Shown here in pieces: positions 12,000-23,301 of a DNA stretch of 64,000 bases; the stretch's first letter is position 1; each line of letters opens with the position of its first letter. A program made the translations under genes and the position numbers. The stretch spans positions 9,343,001 to 9,407,000 of the forward strand of contig JAPTOF010000001.1 in NCBI GenBank assembly GCA_028554755.1, in the 5' to 3' direction. This stretch comes from Cordia subcordata. Lineage: Eukaryota > Streptophyta > Magnoliopsida > Boraginales > Cordiaceae. The notes beneath the pieces are model-generated. The model worked only from the letters and a program-made list of their open reading frames with translations, ran no database searches and was not told the DNA's origin.

Positions 12000-12244
12000 T
12001 AGGTTTACTGATATATTAGGTAATGCACCAGGGATCCAATCTTTCTTTTGCATATCTCAGATATAGCTTAAAACTTAAGGATCTAGTCATGTCCACGGAC
12101 TGCTATTTGCGGTCTTATCACCTGGGCCTAATTTGGTATCAGAGCCATAGTAGTCAATACTCTTTGGTAATAAGTATTAACTCAAAGTTTTATGTTATTC
12201 AGTATTATTTCAATTCATCATTTGATTGCTCAAATAATCAGAGT
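12000..12244 (+). promoter_or_regulatory. Viral leader with tRNA-Met primer-binding site
   Basis: TGGTATCAGAGCC at 12134-12146 matches the complement of the 3' end of plant initiator tRNA-Met, the minus-strand primer used by Caulimoviridae. It lies 99 bases upstream of the movement-protein start. The preceding sequence is nearly identical to the leader at 19976-20083, showing terminal redundancy of copy A. Confidence 0.88.
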
Positions 12245-13339
12245 ATGTCTTCAATTCTTTCAATATTTGCAAAAAATCAGAATACTGTGAAAAACAGTAA
12301 GAAGAAAGAATATGATATTCCTAAAAATTTAGAATTGTTAAATAAATGGACAATTCCTAAAATAGAACCTAAGATGATATATTCTTTTGTTACTTTTGAT
12401 AAATTAAGTTTTAAACAAATTGTTAAAACTTGTGAAGAATCTGTTCCTATACATAATGAGGAATTGACTATCAAATTGCTTAGTCAAGATGATATTGATG
12501 CATATACATCAGAATATAAGTTCTTGCATATTGGACTTGTTCAGGTAGCTTTTAAACCTCTTACTTTATCTGGTTTACCTGAATCATTCTTAACTATATT
12601 ACGTGATGCTCGTAATATGAACTGGCGTCAATCTATCATGGGTATAATGGAATCTAGTTTAGCTCATGGTCCAATATATTTTAATGCTTATCCGAATTTA
12701 CAATTATCTTTGTCGGATGTAAATATTTTGGATGCGTTAACTTTATATGTAAAAACGCACGGTTATAATTATTTACCAGGTACAGAAGTTATTTGTATCT
12801 GTTATAGGGTGTATTTTAAACCTTTGTATACTTTGAATCCAAAGTGTAAGTTGATGAATACAAATCAACAAGAAACTATAATATTTGAAACTAATTTTAA
12901 TAGATCTAAAATTACAACTCGTAGATCTATTAGATGGGATGAAATAAACTTTCCAGAAACATGGTTAGCTGAAAAGATAATTCCAGCAACACCATTAATA
13001 AATGAAGATTTGGTGGATGCAATCCAAACATCTACTGGTGATATTCAAATACAATTTAATAGAAAAAGTACATCTGAATTAGGTGGAAGTTTAGGACTAG
13101 GAAGATCTAGATATTCTAGAACTAGTTCAATACATTCTTATATTTCACCAATTGATTATAGAGTTGAGTTACCCAATACTGTAGGGAGTTCATCTTCTAA
13201 ATCTGAATCTGAAAACCTGCAACATAAAGTTCAGGGAATCAAAATTAATGAGGATAATATTGCTCAGGGTATATATAATAATCCTGAAGATACTTTTAGA
13301 CCAGAAATAACTGAGTCAGAATTAAACTTTCCAGTTTAA
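12245..13339 (+). CDS. Copy A viral movement protein (30K superfamily)
   Basis: An intact ORF of 364 codons encodes a cell-to-cell movement protein like those that line plasmodesmal tubules in Caulimoviridae. The 30K core lies at about residues 50-190 and includes the L-S-D segment around QLSLSDVNILDAL and a downstream hydrophobic strand ending YRVYFKPL. The C-terminal third is Ser-rich and polar. The start chosen is the ATG at 12245 (MSSILSIF). The frame stays open further upstream to 12023, but that part crosses the primer-binding site and leader. It is a separate ORF here, ending in TAA two bases before the next ATG (13342), so reinitiation is possible. It is the only gene of copy A with no visible lesion. 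Confidence 0.85.
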   Translation: MSSILSIFAKNQNTVKNSKKKEYDIPKNLELLNKWTIPKIEPKMIYSFVTFDKLSFKQIVKTCEESVPIHNEELTIKLLSQDDIDAYTSEYKFLHIGLVQVAFKPLTLSGLPESFLTILRDARNMNWRQSIMGIMESSLAHGPIYFNAYPNLQLSLSDVNILDALTLYVKTHGYNYLPGTEVICICYRVYFKPLYTLNPKCKLMNTNQQETIIFETNFNRSKITTRRSIRWDEINFPETWLAEKIIPATPLINEDLVDAIQTSTGDIQIQFNRKSTSELGGSLGLGRSRYSRTSSIHSYISPIDYRVELPNTVGSSSSKSESENLQHKVQGIKINEDNIAQGIYNNPEDTFRPEITESELNFPV

Positions 13340-13341
13340 TT

Positions 13342-15171
13342 ATGAATCAAAATAAAATTGATTTCAGTCCAGGGAGTTCAGCCAGGAAACAAATACAAGC
13401 TGAATTTCAAAAACCTATATATCAACCTTTCAGAGATTGGTTTGCTTAAAATATTAATTTAGCAGAAAGAAAATTACTTCAAGATGAATTCTATAACCAT
13501 TTGGAAAATATAAATGAAATAAAAGATTTTATTCCATGGTTTTTAGAAACGTATCTAGGTAATCATATAAATGTCCTAGAAAAATATTGGAAATTAAAAA
13601 ATGGAGAACAAATTGAATCAATTTATCCTCCTACACATCAAACTATAATAATGGAGAAAGAAAGAATGAAGTTATATGCTAATGCTTTCTTTAATCTGCA
13701 AGAGAATGAAACTCTTTCAACCACAACAAAGAATATAAATGATGTGGTGAAACAAAATAATTTTACTAATTTGTATTTAGTAGCCTTAGGAGAACAAATA
13801 TTATTTCTCAATAATAGGTTATTAAAAAATTATGAAATGATAATGGATTTAAAAAATTCTCTGGAGAAATTACAGAAAAGTAATAATAAGGAAGATAATA
13901 AAATTGGAGAAACTTCAAGGTTCAGAAGTAATCTAATTCAGCCTCCTCCAGAAATAAAAAATTTTAAATTAAGTCAAGTATCAGAATTTGAGAAACTTCT
14001 TGATAATAAGTTTAAGACATTTAAATTAAATGTTATAACTAAAGAAGAAGTTCCAGATTTAGTTGATAATATCAATCAGCAAGAAATTATTAATGAAACT
14101 CTTAATAGAATAAAGAGTAATAATAAATTTGCTAATAAACCGGTCCAGAAAAAATACTATTATCCAAGACCGACACCTCAAGATGTTTTATTTGAGGAAT
14201 TACCTAATGAACAAACTTACTATAATGGTAAGACGATATATGAGTGGAATATAGATGGCCATTCAGATCAACAAATATATAATACCATCCATAGGATGAT
14301 GATGTATGCTACAATATGTAGACAACATAACAATACAGATAAAAGTATTGCTTTGATGATAATAGCAGGGTTTACAGGTCAGCTTAAAGGTTGGTGGGAA
14401 AATTATCTCAATGAAACCCAACGTCAAACTGTCTTGAATACTACAAGAACAAAAAATAATATAATTAAACAGGAAGCTGTTTATACTTTAACAATAAATA
14501 TTTGTGAACATTTTACAGGAAGATTCACAACAAATGCTGAGAATATAAGATCTCTAATCTTGAATCTCAAGTGTCCTACTCTTACCTCATTTATGTGGTA
14601 CAAGGATGTATTCCTTAGTAAAGTAATGGAATTACCAGATGCTAATCAAGCACATTAGAAGTCTAAATTTATAGATGGTCTTCCACATTTATTTGCTGAA
14701 AGAGTAAAGAAAACTCTTAGAATAGGTATCTCACCTATTGATTATGATAATCTTACATATGGCATGATAATAGGAAAATGCATGCAAGAAGGTTTAGCTT
14801 TATGTGATGAAATTAAGTTAAATCAACAAATTAAAAAACAAAAGTTAACAGAGAAGTCTCAATTAGGACAATTCTGTGAACAATTTAGGATTGAAATGGG
14901 TCAATCTAGTAGAGTTAATAAACCTAAAAAATATACTAGGTTTTCTAATATTCAAAAATATACGTCTCCAGTCTATCAGAAAAAATAGCTGCTAGAACAG
15001 AGAAAGAAAATAAGAAAAAATATAAAAAAACAACAGGGAAATAAGAGAATTAGATCAAAATCTAACCCTCCTGTTTGTTATAAATGTGGCAGAATTGGTC
15101 ATATTGCTCCAAACTGTCCAATAAAAAAGAAAATAAAAGCATTAGATATTGAAGAAGATTTAAAGAAGAAT
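13342..15171 (+). pseudogene. Copy A capsid (gag) region with CCHC zinc knuckle
   Basis: Viral coat-protein region: an N-terminal part rich in charged helices (about 13500-13900), the capsid core around 14200-14650 (with GWWENYLNE and a later FIDGLPHLFAERVKKTL block) and a CCHC knuckle CYKCGRIGHIAPNC at 15076-15117 for nucleic-acid binding. A basic KKIRKNIKK-like tract precedes the knuckle. Breaks: TAA at 13447-13449, TAG at 14656-14658 (also present in copy B) and a one-base length difference from copy B near 14980 that brings in a stop at 14986-14988. It cannot give one product as it stands. Confidence 0.85.
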
Positions 15172-15788
15172 CTTATGAAAATAATGCTTAATTCTGAATC
15201 TGAACCAGAAGATCAAAAAGATCTTGAGTACTCAGAGGAATCTAGCTCTGAGGATAATCTGAAATATATATCAGAAGAATCTGAAACTGCAGATAGTTCA
15301 GAAGAGGAATATAAACCTTGTGATAGTTGTATGAATACTATACAAAAGGATGAAAAAGATGATTTTTATCAATTATTATCACAATTCAGAAATATGGAAC
15401 TGAATGTTTTAACCAGTGATAATATAATTGAATTACTCAGAACAATAAAAGATTCTGAAATTCGTAATAAAATCTTGGAATCTTTAGGTAAATTAAAAGA
15501 ACCTGAAGAATTAACAGTTCAAGAACAAGATAAATTCATTCCTTATACTTTATCAGAAGTAAGGAAAAGAATGGAAGAAAAACAAAATATAAAATCCTCT
15601 ATAACCTCTGTTACTACAATACATGATTTAAAAGAGGAAGTTAATAATTTGAAAACTGAAGTTAAAAAATTAACTCAGGATAATATTGAAATTAATAAAA
15701 GATTAGATAAATTGGATAAGGGTAAAAATAATATTGAAGAAATTCCTGATCCAGTACTAATCAAGAATTAGAACCATTTTTAGGAAAG
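15172..15788 (+). pseudogene. Copy A acidic and coiled-coil linker between capsid and protease
   Basis: Open from 15175 to 15771. The first part is strongly acidic with many Ser-Glu pairs (residues 3-45, SEEYKPCDSC). A helical part and a heptad-like coiled coil follow near the end (LKEEVNNLKTEVKKLTQDN). Acidic patches flanking the capsid and coiled coils for assembly are known in caulimovirid polyproteins, but no specific function can be assigned here. A frame change near 15752 separates it from the protease part. Confidence 0.65.
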
Positions 15789-16440
15789 ATGGAACATATA
15801 ACATCTCAGAAATGGTTAGTCAAAATTGATCTCTTAATACAAGGAGAATATAAAAAAGAATTAACTGCGCTAATAGATAGTGGCGCAGATTTAAATTGTA
15901 TTCAGGAAGGATTAATTCCTACAAAATATTTTGAAAAAACCACACATACTTTATCAAGTGCTAGTGGTAATAGAATGGATATCTTATATAAGTTATCTAA
16001 AGCGTATATTTGTGTTAATAAACAATGCATTCCTAATAGTTTTGTATTGGTTAGGAATATGACAAATCAGTCATATTAGGAACACCATTCCTTAATAAAA
16101 TATTTCCAATAAAAGAAATTACTAATAATGGTATAATTGGTAATTTTGAAGGAAATGAAATTCAATTTGAATTCATAAAAGACCCCATAACTAGGGTATT
16201 GAATGAAATGGTTGAGTTAATAAAAGCTAAAAACAACCAATTGAATTTTCTTAATCAAGAAATTAACTTATTAACAATAAGTTATAGATTACAAGATCCT
16301 TATCTTCAACAACGTATAAAGTTGTTAATCAATCAATTTTCGAGAAATTTGTCTTTGATCATCCTAATGCATTTTGGGATAGGAAAAAACATATTGTTAG
16401 TCTACCGTATGTAGATGATTTTGATGAAAGAATAATAACA
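15789..16440 (+). pseudogene. Copy A retropepsin-like aspartic protease region
   Basis: Polyprotein-processing protease. The active-site triad motif LIDSGADLNC begins near 15870, and the flap and C-terminal parts follow, including a GTPF block near 16080. Compared with copy B there are one-base losses near 16066 and near 16339, so the region is split into short frames (15789-16079, 16199-16414). The Asp-Ser-Gly catalytic core is still readable. Confidence 0.8.
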
Positions 16441-17737
16441 ACAAAATCAAGACCTGCTCAAATGAATGAACAAGAACAGGTTAGATGTAGAGAAGAAATA
16501 AATATGTTTCTACAGAAAGGATTAATCAGATAATCCAAATCTGCTTGGAGTTGTACTGGTTTTTATGTTAATAAAAAATCAGAAATTGAAAGAGGTCTCC
16601 AAGATTAGTTGTTAATTATAAACCTCTTAATAAAGTTTTGAAATGGATAAGGTACCCACTTCCTAATAAAAGGGATTTAATCAATAGAATACATGATGCA
16701 TGTGTATTTTCGAAATTTGATATGAAATCTGGCTATTACCAAATACAGGTAGTAGAAGAAGATAGATATAAAACTGCTTTTGTAGTACCATTTGGACATT
16801 ATGAATGGAATGTAATGCCTTTTGGTTTGAAAAATACTCCTTCTGAATTTCAGAAGATAATGAATGATATATTTATACCATATAATAATTTTATGGTTGT
16901 GTATATTGATGATGTCTTAGTATTTTCAAAAGACATTAATACTCATTTTAAGCATCTTGAAATATTCAAGAATCTTGTTATCCAAAATGGATTAGTTGTA
17001 TCAAAACCAAAAATGGTGATTTTTCAATCTAAAATCAGATTTTTGGGATATAATATTGAAGATGGAAAAATAATTCCTATTGATAGGAGTATTGAATTTG
17101 CTTCTAAATTTCCAGATGAAATTTTGGATAAAACTCAATTGCAAAGATTTTTAGGCAGTCTTAGTTACATTCAGCCATATTATAAAAATTTGGCTAATGA
17201 TACTACTATTTTATATGAAAGACTGAGGAAATCCCCTTTCCCTTGGTCACAAAGTCATACTGAGGCAGTGAGAGTGATTAAATCAAAAGTCAAACATTTG
17301 CCTTGTCTTATGCTCGCCAATCCACAATGGGATAAGATTGTGGAAACGGATGCTTCAGATATTGGTTATGGTGGAATTCTCAAACAAGTTCAACCAACCA
17401 CAAAACAAGAATTTTTGGTTCGCTTCACATCAGGAAAATGGAGTGAAAGCCAGAAGAATTATGCACCTGTTGCAAAAGAAATTTTAGCTATTGTCAACAG
17501 TGTTTTAAAATTCTAAGATGATCTTTTAAATAAAAAGTTTTGATCAAAACTGATTGCAAATCTGCAAAATTTATGTTTAACAAAGATTTTAAACATGATG
17601 TTTCGAAATATATGTTCGCAAGATGGCAAACATGTTTAGCCCCTTTTGAATTTGAAATCAAACATATTCAGGGAAAGCATAATACTTTGCCTGATTTTTT
17701 ATCCCGTGAATATCTGCAGGGGGATGCAACCTCCTGA
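16440..17737 (+). pseudogene. Copy A reverse transcriptase and RNase H
   Basis: Replication enzyme of the virus. The RT palm is open from 16638 to 17516 with SKFDMKSGYYQI, PFGLKN and the catalytic YIDD at 16902-16913. RNase H follows with ETDASDIGYGG and the terminal TDCKSAKFMF part at 17540-17737. Breaks: TAA at 16531-16533, a one-base loss near 16594 relative to copy B, TAA at 17514-17516 (shared with copy B) and another one-base loss near 17538. The absence of an integrase after RNase H supports a pararetrovirus rather than an LTR element. Confidence 0.9.
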
Positions 17738-19246
17738 TGGGGGTTTTCAAGGCCGTGGGAAATATGCCCATGGTGGAACATCAAAAGGCCGTGGCAAATA
17801 TGGTCATGGTAGAGGTAAAGGGAGAAATAATGCTCCTGATTATTTCTATGCAAATAAAGCAATAGAAATTGCTTCTGAAGAAGCTGAAGTGTGTAAAAAT
17901 ATATTGCGTGCTCAGAAGTTTGATATTAAACTTCCCCATCCCAGTTCACCAATTTATTCAGAAACAATAAAGTTTCTTGAAGAACTGTAGAAAAAGCAGA
18001 AGAAAGAAATATAAGTTCTTTCGCTTCAGCTCTAAATACTATAGAGCAAGATGAATCTGTGCAATATACACAGAATGCTGCAGAGGAAATAATCCTTTAT
18101 TTGTCACAGAAGGATCTCTTAGATCAACAAGATCCATGGTTGCTGATGTCCAAATATTTGGATGATTTCTCATTTCCAGCCCAGTCTTACAAAACAAGAC
18201 ACCACTATGAGAAGATTCTCATGGAAACGCAATCTGCAGATTTTGAACACTTCAAAAAGAGTGGAAAGGCAGATATGATGTCGAAGGATATTGCTTATAG
18301 CAAGATCTATGTGAAGACTCTTATCAATGTAGAGCAGTGGGGACTTTCAACACATAAATTAAAGTCCTATGTGATATCAACACAACAAGGTCCCATTCTA
18401 ATCTCTTATTGGGATTATGTTGAAGGATTCTCAAAAGTATTTTATTTTGAGAATGACCAGCATAAACATTCATGGTTCGTGAAGATAGCTGGTACTGTCC
18501 TTAATAAGGATATTCCATCATGGTTTATAATTTGGTGGAATTATTTTGGTCCAAATTCATCAATACTTCCAGAACCATTCCAGGATCTTTATAAAAGATG
18601 GAAGGAAGTATCGCCGAAGATGCAGACTTTTAATCAACAATCAGTTGAAGGAACTGCAACAATGTATTTCTTTCTGGAGTTCTCAATTCCATGGATTGTC
18701 AGATGGATTCCAGAAGTGAGTCATACAGATAAGTATGTTCCATGCTTGAAGAGAATATTCTTCACCAAATTCTGGCAAAAGATGATACAGAAAGATCCAA
18801 AGACGAATCAGTTATATTCCCAGGATCTTATCAAAGAAATTGAAGAAAAGCTTCAACAATACAAGAAGGAAGCTAAAGAGAAGCAGAAAGCAACAATTCA
18901 ACCAAAATCATGGTTTAAACAGTTCGTGAATAAGTTGCAGAAGGATAATCCATCCATATCTTTGCAGGATATAATGTTGCAATATATGGATAATGTCAAA
19001 AAGGAGATGATCCAATTCACTCAACAAAGTGATACATCTTCAGAAAAGTCCGAGAAGTCAATGGAGATTTCGCCCTAAGGCAGCAGATATTTCTGTCTTG
19101 CAGGACAATCACAGGATCCAGAGGAAGAAGAAAACTATTCCTTGGAAGACGTGTTCGAATCAATGAAGGACGCGTTGAAAGGTCCGCTTCAGATAAAGAA
19201 GAAGGGAGAATCGTCCCAAAGTGATCCTAAACAGGATAAAGTTTAG
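17724..19246 (+). pseudogene. Copy A third ORF, unknown function, Gly/Arg-rich N terminus
   Basis: Begins at the ATG at 17724, overlapping the end of the RNase H frame by 14 bases, so it is read in another frame by reinitiation or shifting. Residues about 4-35 are Gly/Arg/Lys-rich with repeated GRGKY units, resembling RNA-binding RGG tracts. The rest is helical and Trp-rich (for example IPSWFIIWWNYFGPN near 18530), then a Lys-rich coiled coil and an acidic tail. Breaks: TAG at 17988-17990, a one-base loss near 17996 and TAA at 19076-19078, after which the same frame stays open to the stop at 19244-19246. Position after RNase H fits the uncharacterised downstream ORF of florendoviruses or the transactivator slot of caulimoviruses; I see no clear transactivator motif. 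Confidence 0.7.
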
Positions 19247-19620
19247 GAAAAAGAACAGTAATGATCATGATGTCAGTGGAGAAAGCGGTCGTGATTATTG
19301 CTACAAGACAAAGGAATCTGATGACTAAATAATGAGTCAAAAAAGATTTCACAAAAGTTTCTGTTGTATATAGACAGGTGTCCACTATTCATAAAAGTAG
19401 TGGAGATACTGTAGATAAACAGTAGTTTAATTTTACTGTTTGTAATTATTGTTGTTTCCCGGATCTCAAATCTGTGGAGTCCGAGGAAAATTGTTTTGAA
19501 CTTGTGTTTCAAATCCGAGGCTTCAATTGTCTATAAAAGCCGCAACTCGGAAGGAGAAACATAAGACTCGATTTAGATAGTTTACTTTTATATTTTGTAA
19601 ATTTTGAAAACAAATAAAAA
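19247..19620 (+). promoter_or_regulatory. Viral 35S-like promoter and poly(A) signal
   Basis: A TATA box (TATAAA at 19532-19537) lies after a non-coding stretch following the third ORF. An AATAAA at 19613-19618 follows about 80 bases later. This close TATA-to-poly(A) spacing is the caulimovirid arrangement, in which the signal is bypassed on the first pass and used on the second to give terminally redundant genomic RNA. A TGATGACT/ATAATGAG-rich stretch at 19319-19336 may be an enhancer, but that is a guess. Confidence 0.7.
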
Positions 19621-20083
19621 GTTCAGAGTTTTTTCAGGTACTCTTCTTTTTTATTTTCTTGTCATTTTATTTTTATTTTGAATTGAATTCTTGGCCTTAA
19701 TGACAGGCTGAGTTGTTGATGAATTGATATAATGCTGATATAATATAAGAGTTGTTTTAAGCCATTTTTAGTTACAGTTGATAATCCTCAATGGTTTCCG
19801 CTGATATGTTCTAACTTTAAGGATTATGATATATCTTTGATATTGCCTGGAGTTCTGGTTCGAAGTATATGATTAAATCCTAGGAGTGTCCCAGGTCCAT
19901 TGCCTGTTGCCATTGTTGTTGTTGGCGTTTTGGCGCAGGACCTTCTTCTCTGTTCACTCCATGATTAGGGTTTAATGATATATTAGGTAATATACCAGGG
20001 ATCCAATCTTTCTTTTGCATATCTCAGATATAGCTTAAAACTTAAGGATCTAGTCATGTCCACGGACTGCTATTTGCGGTCTT
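19621..20083 (+). other. Second copy of the viral leader, ending at the inversion junction
   Basis: Non-coding leader downstream of the promoter. From 19976 to 20083 it repeats the leader at 12009-12113, so copy A runs past one full genome circle. At 20083/20084 it switches abruptly into the third ORF of copy B in antisense, with at most two bases of shared sequence (TT) at the join. The segment 19873-20058 also occurs inverted at the far left of the insertion. Confidence 0.8.
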
Positions 20084-20785
20084 TTCAACATAATCCCAAT
20101 AAGAGTATAGAATGGGACCTTGTTGTGTTGATATCACATAGGACTTTAATTTATGTGTTGAAAGTCCCCACTGCTCTGCATTGATAAGAGTCTTCACATA
20201 GATCTTGCTATAAGCAATATCCTTCGACATCATATCTGCCTTTCCACTCTTTTTGAAGTGTTCAAAATCTGCAGATTGCGTTTCCATGAGAATCTTCTCA
20301 TAGTGGTGTCTTGTTTTGTAAGACTGGGCTGGAAATGAGAAATCATCCAAATATTTGGACATCAGCAACCATGGATCTTGTTGATCTATGAGATCCTTCT
20401 GTGACAAATAGAGGATTATTTCCTCTGCAGCATTCTGTGTATATTGTACAGATTCATCTTGCTCTATAGTATTTAGAGCTGAAGCGAAAGAACTTATATT
20501 TCTTTCTTCTGCTTTTTTCTCCAGTTCCTCAAGAAACTTTATTGTTTCTGAATAAATTGGTGAACTGGGATGGGGAAGTTTAATATCAAACTTCTGAGCA
20601 CGCAATATATTTTTACGCACTTCAGCTTCTTCAGAAGCAATTTCTATTGCTTTATTTGCATAGAAATAATCAGGAGCATTATTTCTCCCGTTACCTCTAC
20701 CATGACCATATTTGCCACGGCCTTTTGATGTTCCACCATGGGCATATTTCCCACGGCCTTGAAAACCCCCATCAGGAGGTTGCAT
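20084..20785 (-). pseudogene. Copy B third ORF, 3'-truncated
   Basis: Inverted copy of the third ORF, read on the minus strand from the ATG at 20785. The Gly/Arg-rich start and the following helical region are open, without the TAG and frame break seen in copy A near 17990. The ORF is cut at about codon 234, after a SYWDYVE motif, by the junction with leader sequence, and then runs on into leader-derived codons to a stop at 20054. Confidence 0.85.
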
Positions 20786-22004
20786 CCCCCTGCAGATATT
20801 CACGGGATAAAAAATCAGGCAAAGTATTATGCTTTCCCTGAATATGTTTGATTTCAAATTCAAAAGGGGCTAAACATGTTTGCCATCTTGCGAACATATA
20901 TTTCGAAACATCATGTTTAAAATCTTTGTTAAACATAAATTTTGCAGATTTGCAATCAGTTTTGATCAAAAACTTTTTATTTAAAAGATCATCTTAGAAT
21001 TTTAAAACACTGTTGACAATAGCTAAAATTTCTTTTGCAACAGGTGCATAATTCTTCTGGCTTTCACTCCATTTTCCTGATGTGAAGCGAACCAAAAATT
21101 CTTGTTTTGTGGTTGGTTGAACTTGTTTGAGAATTCCACCATAACCAATATCTGAAGCATCCGTTTCCACAATCTTATCCCATTGTGGATTGGCGAGCAT
21201 AAGACAAGGCAAATGTTTGACTTTTGATTTAATCACTCTCACTGCCTCAGTATGACTTTGTGACCAAGGGGAAGGGGATTTCCTCAGTCTTTCATATAAA
21301 ATAGCAGTATCATTAGCCAAATTTTTATAATATGGCTGAATGTAACTAAGACTGCCTAAAAATCTTTGCAATTGAGTTTTATCCAAAATTTCATCTGGAA
21401 ATTTAGAAGCAAATTCAATACTCCTATCAATAGGAATTATTTTCCCATCTTCAATATTATATCCCAAAAATCTGATTTTAGATTGAAAAATCACCATTTT
21501 TGGTTTTGATACAACTAATCCATTTTGGATAACAAGATTCTTGAATATTTCAATATGCTTAAAATGAGTATTAATGTCTTTTGAAAATACTAAGACATCA
21601 TCAATATACACAACCATAAAATTATTATATGGTATAAATATATCATTCATTATCTTCTGAAATTCAGAAGGAGCATTTTTCAAACCAAAAGGCATTACAT
21701 TCCATTCATAATGTCCAAATGGTACTACAAAAGCAGTTTTATATCTATCTTCTTCTACTACCTGTATTTGGTAATAGCCAGATTTCATATCAAATTTCGA
21801 AAATACACATGCATCATGTATTCTATTGATTAAATCCCTTTTATTAGGAAGTGGGTACCTTATCCATTTCAAAACTTTATTAAGAGGTTTATAATTAACA
21901 ACTAATCTTGGAGACCCTCTTTCAATTTCTGATTTTTTATTAACATAAAAACCAGTACAACTCCAAGCAGATTTGGATTCTCTGATTAATCCTTTCTCAG
22001 AGAA
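20772..22004 (-). pseudogene. Copy B reverse transcriptase and RNase H
   Basis: Inverted copy of the replication enzyme. The RT frame is open from about 21993 to 20994, better preserved than in copy A because its start is not broken by the lesions at A 16531 and 16594. It carries the same YIDD, PFGLKN and ETDASD motifs. The TAA at 20994-20996 matches the one at 17514 in copy A. RNase H then continues to 20772. It differs from copy A at scattered residues (for example Ala for Thr after PFGLKN). Confidence 0.88.
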
Positions 22005-23301
22005 ACATATTTATTTCTTCTCTACATCTAACCTGTTCTTGTTCATTCATTTGAGCAGGTCTTGATTTTGTTGTTATTATTCTTTCATCAAAATCATCTA
22101 CATACGGTAGACTAACAATATGTTTTTTCCTATCCCAAAATGCATTAGGATGATCAGCACAAATTTCTACTGAAAATTGATTGATTAACAACTTTATACG
22201 TTGTTGAAGATAAGGATCTTGTAATCTATAACTTATTGTTAATAAGTTAATTTCTTGATTAAGAAAATTCAATTGGTTGTTTTTAGCTTTTATTAACTCA
22301 ACCATTTCATTCAATACCCTAGTTATGGGGTCTTTTATGAATTCAAATTGAATTTCATTTCCTTCAAAATTACCAATTATACCATTATTAGTAATTTCTT
22401 TTATTGGAAATATCTTATTAAGGAATGGTGTTCCTAATATGACCTGATTTGTCATATTCCTAACCAATACAAAACTATTAGGAATGCATTGTTTATTAAC
22501 ACAAATATACGCTTTAGATAACTTATATAAGATATCCATTCTATTACCACTAGCACTTGATAAAGTATGTGTGGTTTTTTCAAAATATTTTGTAGGAATT
22601 AATCCTTCTTCGAATACAATTTAAATCTGCGCCACTATCTATTAGCGCAGTTAATTCTTTTTTATATTCTCCTTGTATTAAGAGATCAATTTTGACTAAC
22701 CATTTCTGAGATGTTATATGTTCCATCTTTCCTAAAAATGGTTCTAATTCTTGATTAGTACTGGATTCAGGAATTTCTTCAATATTATTTTTACCCTTAT
22801 CCAATTTATCTAATCTTTTATTAATTTCAATATTATCCTGAGTTAATTTTTTAACTTCAGGTTTCAAATTATTAACTTCCTCTTTTAAATCCTGTATTGT
22901 AGTAACAGAGGTTATAGAGGATTTTATATTTTGTTTTTCTTCCATTCTTTTCCTTACTTCTGATAAAGTATAAGGAATGAATTTATCTTGTTCTTGAACT
23001 GTTAATTCTTCAGGTTCTTTTAATTTACCTAAAGATTCCAAGATTTTATTATGAATTTCAGAATCTTTTATTGTTCTGAGTAATTCAATTATATTATCAC
23101 TGGTTAAAACATTCAGTTCCATATTTCTGAATTGTGATAATAATTGATAAAAATCATCTTTTTCATCCTTTTGTATAGTATTCATACAACTATCACAAGG
23201 TTTATATTCCTCTTCTGAACTATCTGCAGTTTCAGATTCTTCTGATATATATTTGATTATCCTCGAGCTAGATTCCTCCGAGTACTCAAGATCTTTTGAT
23301 C
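22005..23301 (-). pseudogene. Copy B protease and acidic/coiled-coil linker
   Basis: Two open segments, 23185-22580 (linker, coiled coil and protease start with LIDSGADLNC) and 22539-21997 (rest of the protease and spacer). Private breaks are an added base near 22610 just after the protease active site and a length change near 22008 that gives a stop at the RT boundary. Small deletions in the acidic Ser/Glu tract near 23245-23260 are also private to B. Confidence 0.8.

Noticed and set aside
12023..12244. Upstream extension of the movement-protein frame from the ATG at 12023
   Set aside because: It would translate the leader and primer-binding site; the ATG at 12245 is the natural start.
20647..20841. 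Plus-strand open frame over copy B (also its mirror at 17668-17862 on the minus strand)
   Set aside because: Antisense shadow of the Gly/Arg-rich start of the viral third ORF; appears in both copies only because the sequence is duplicated.
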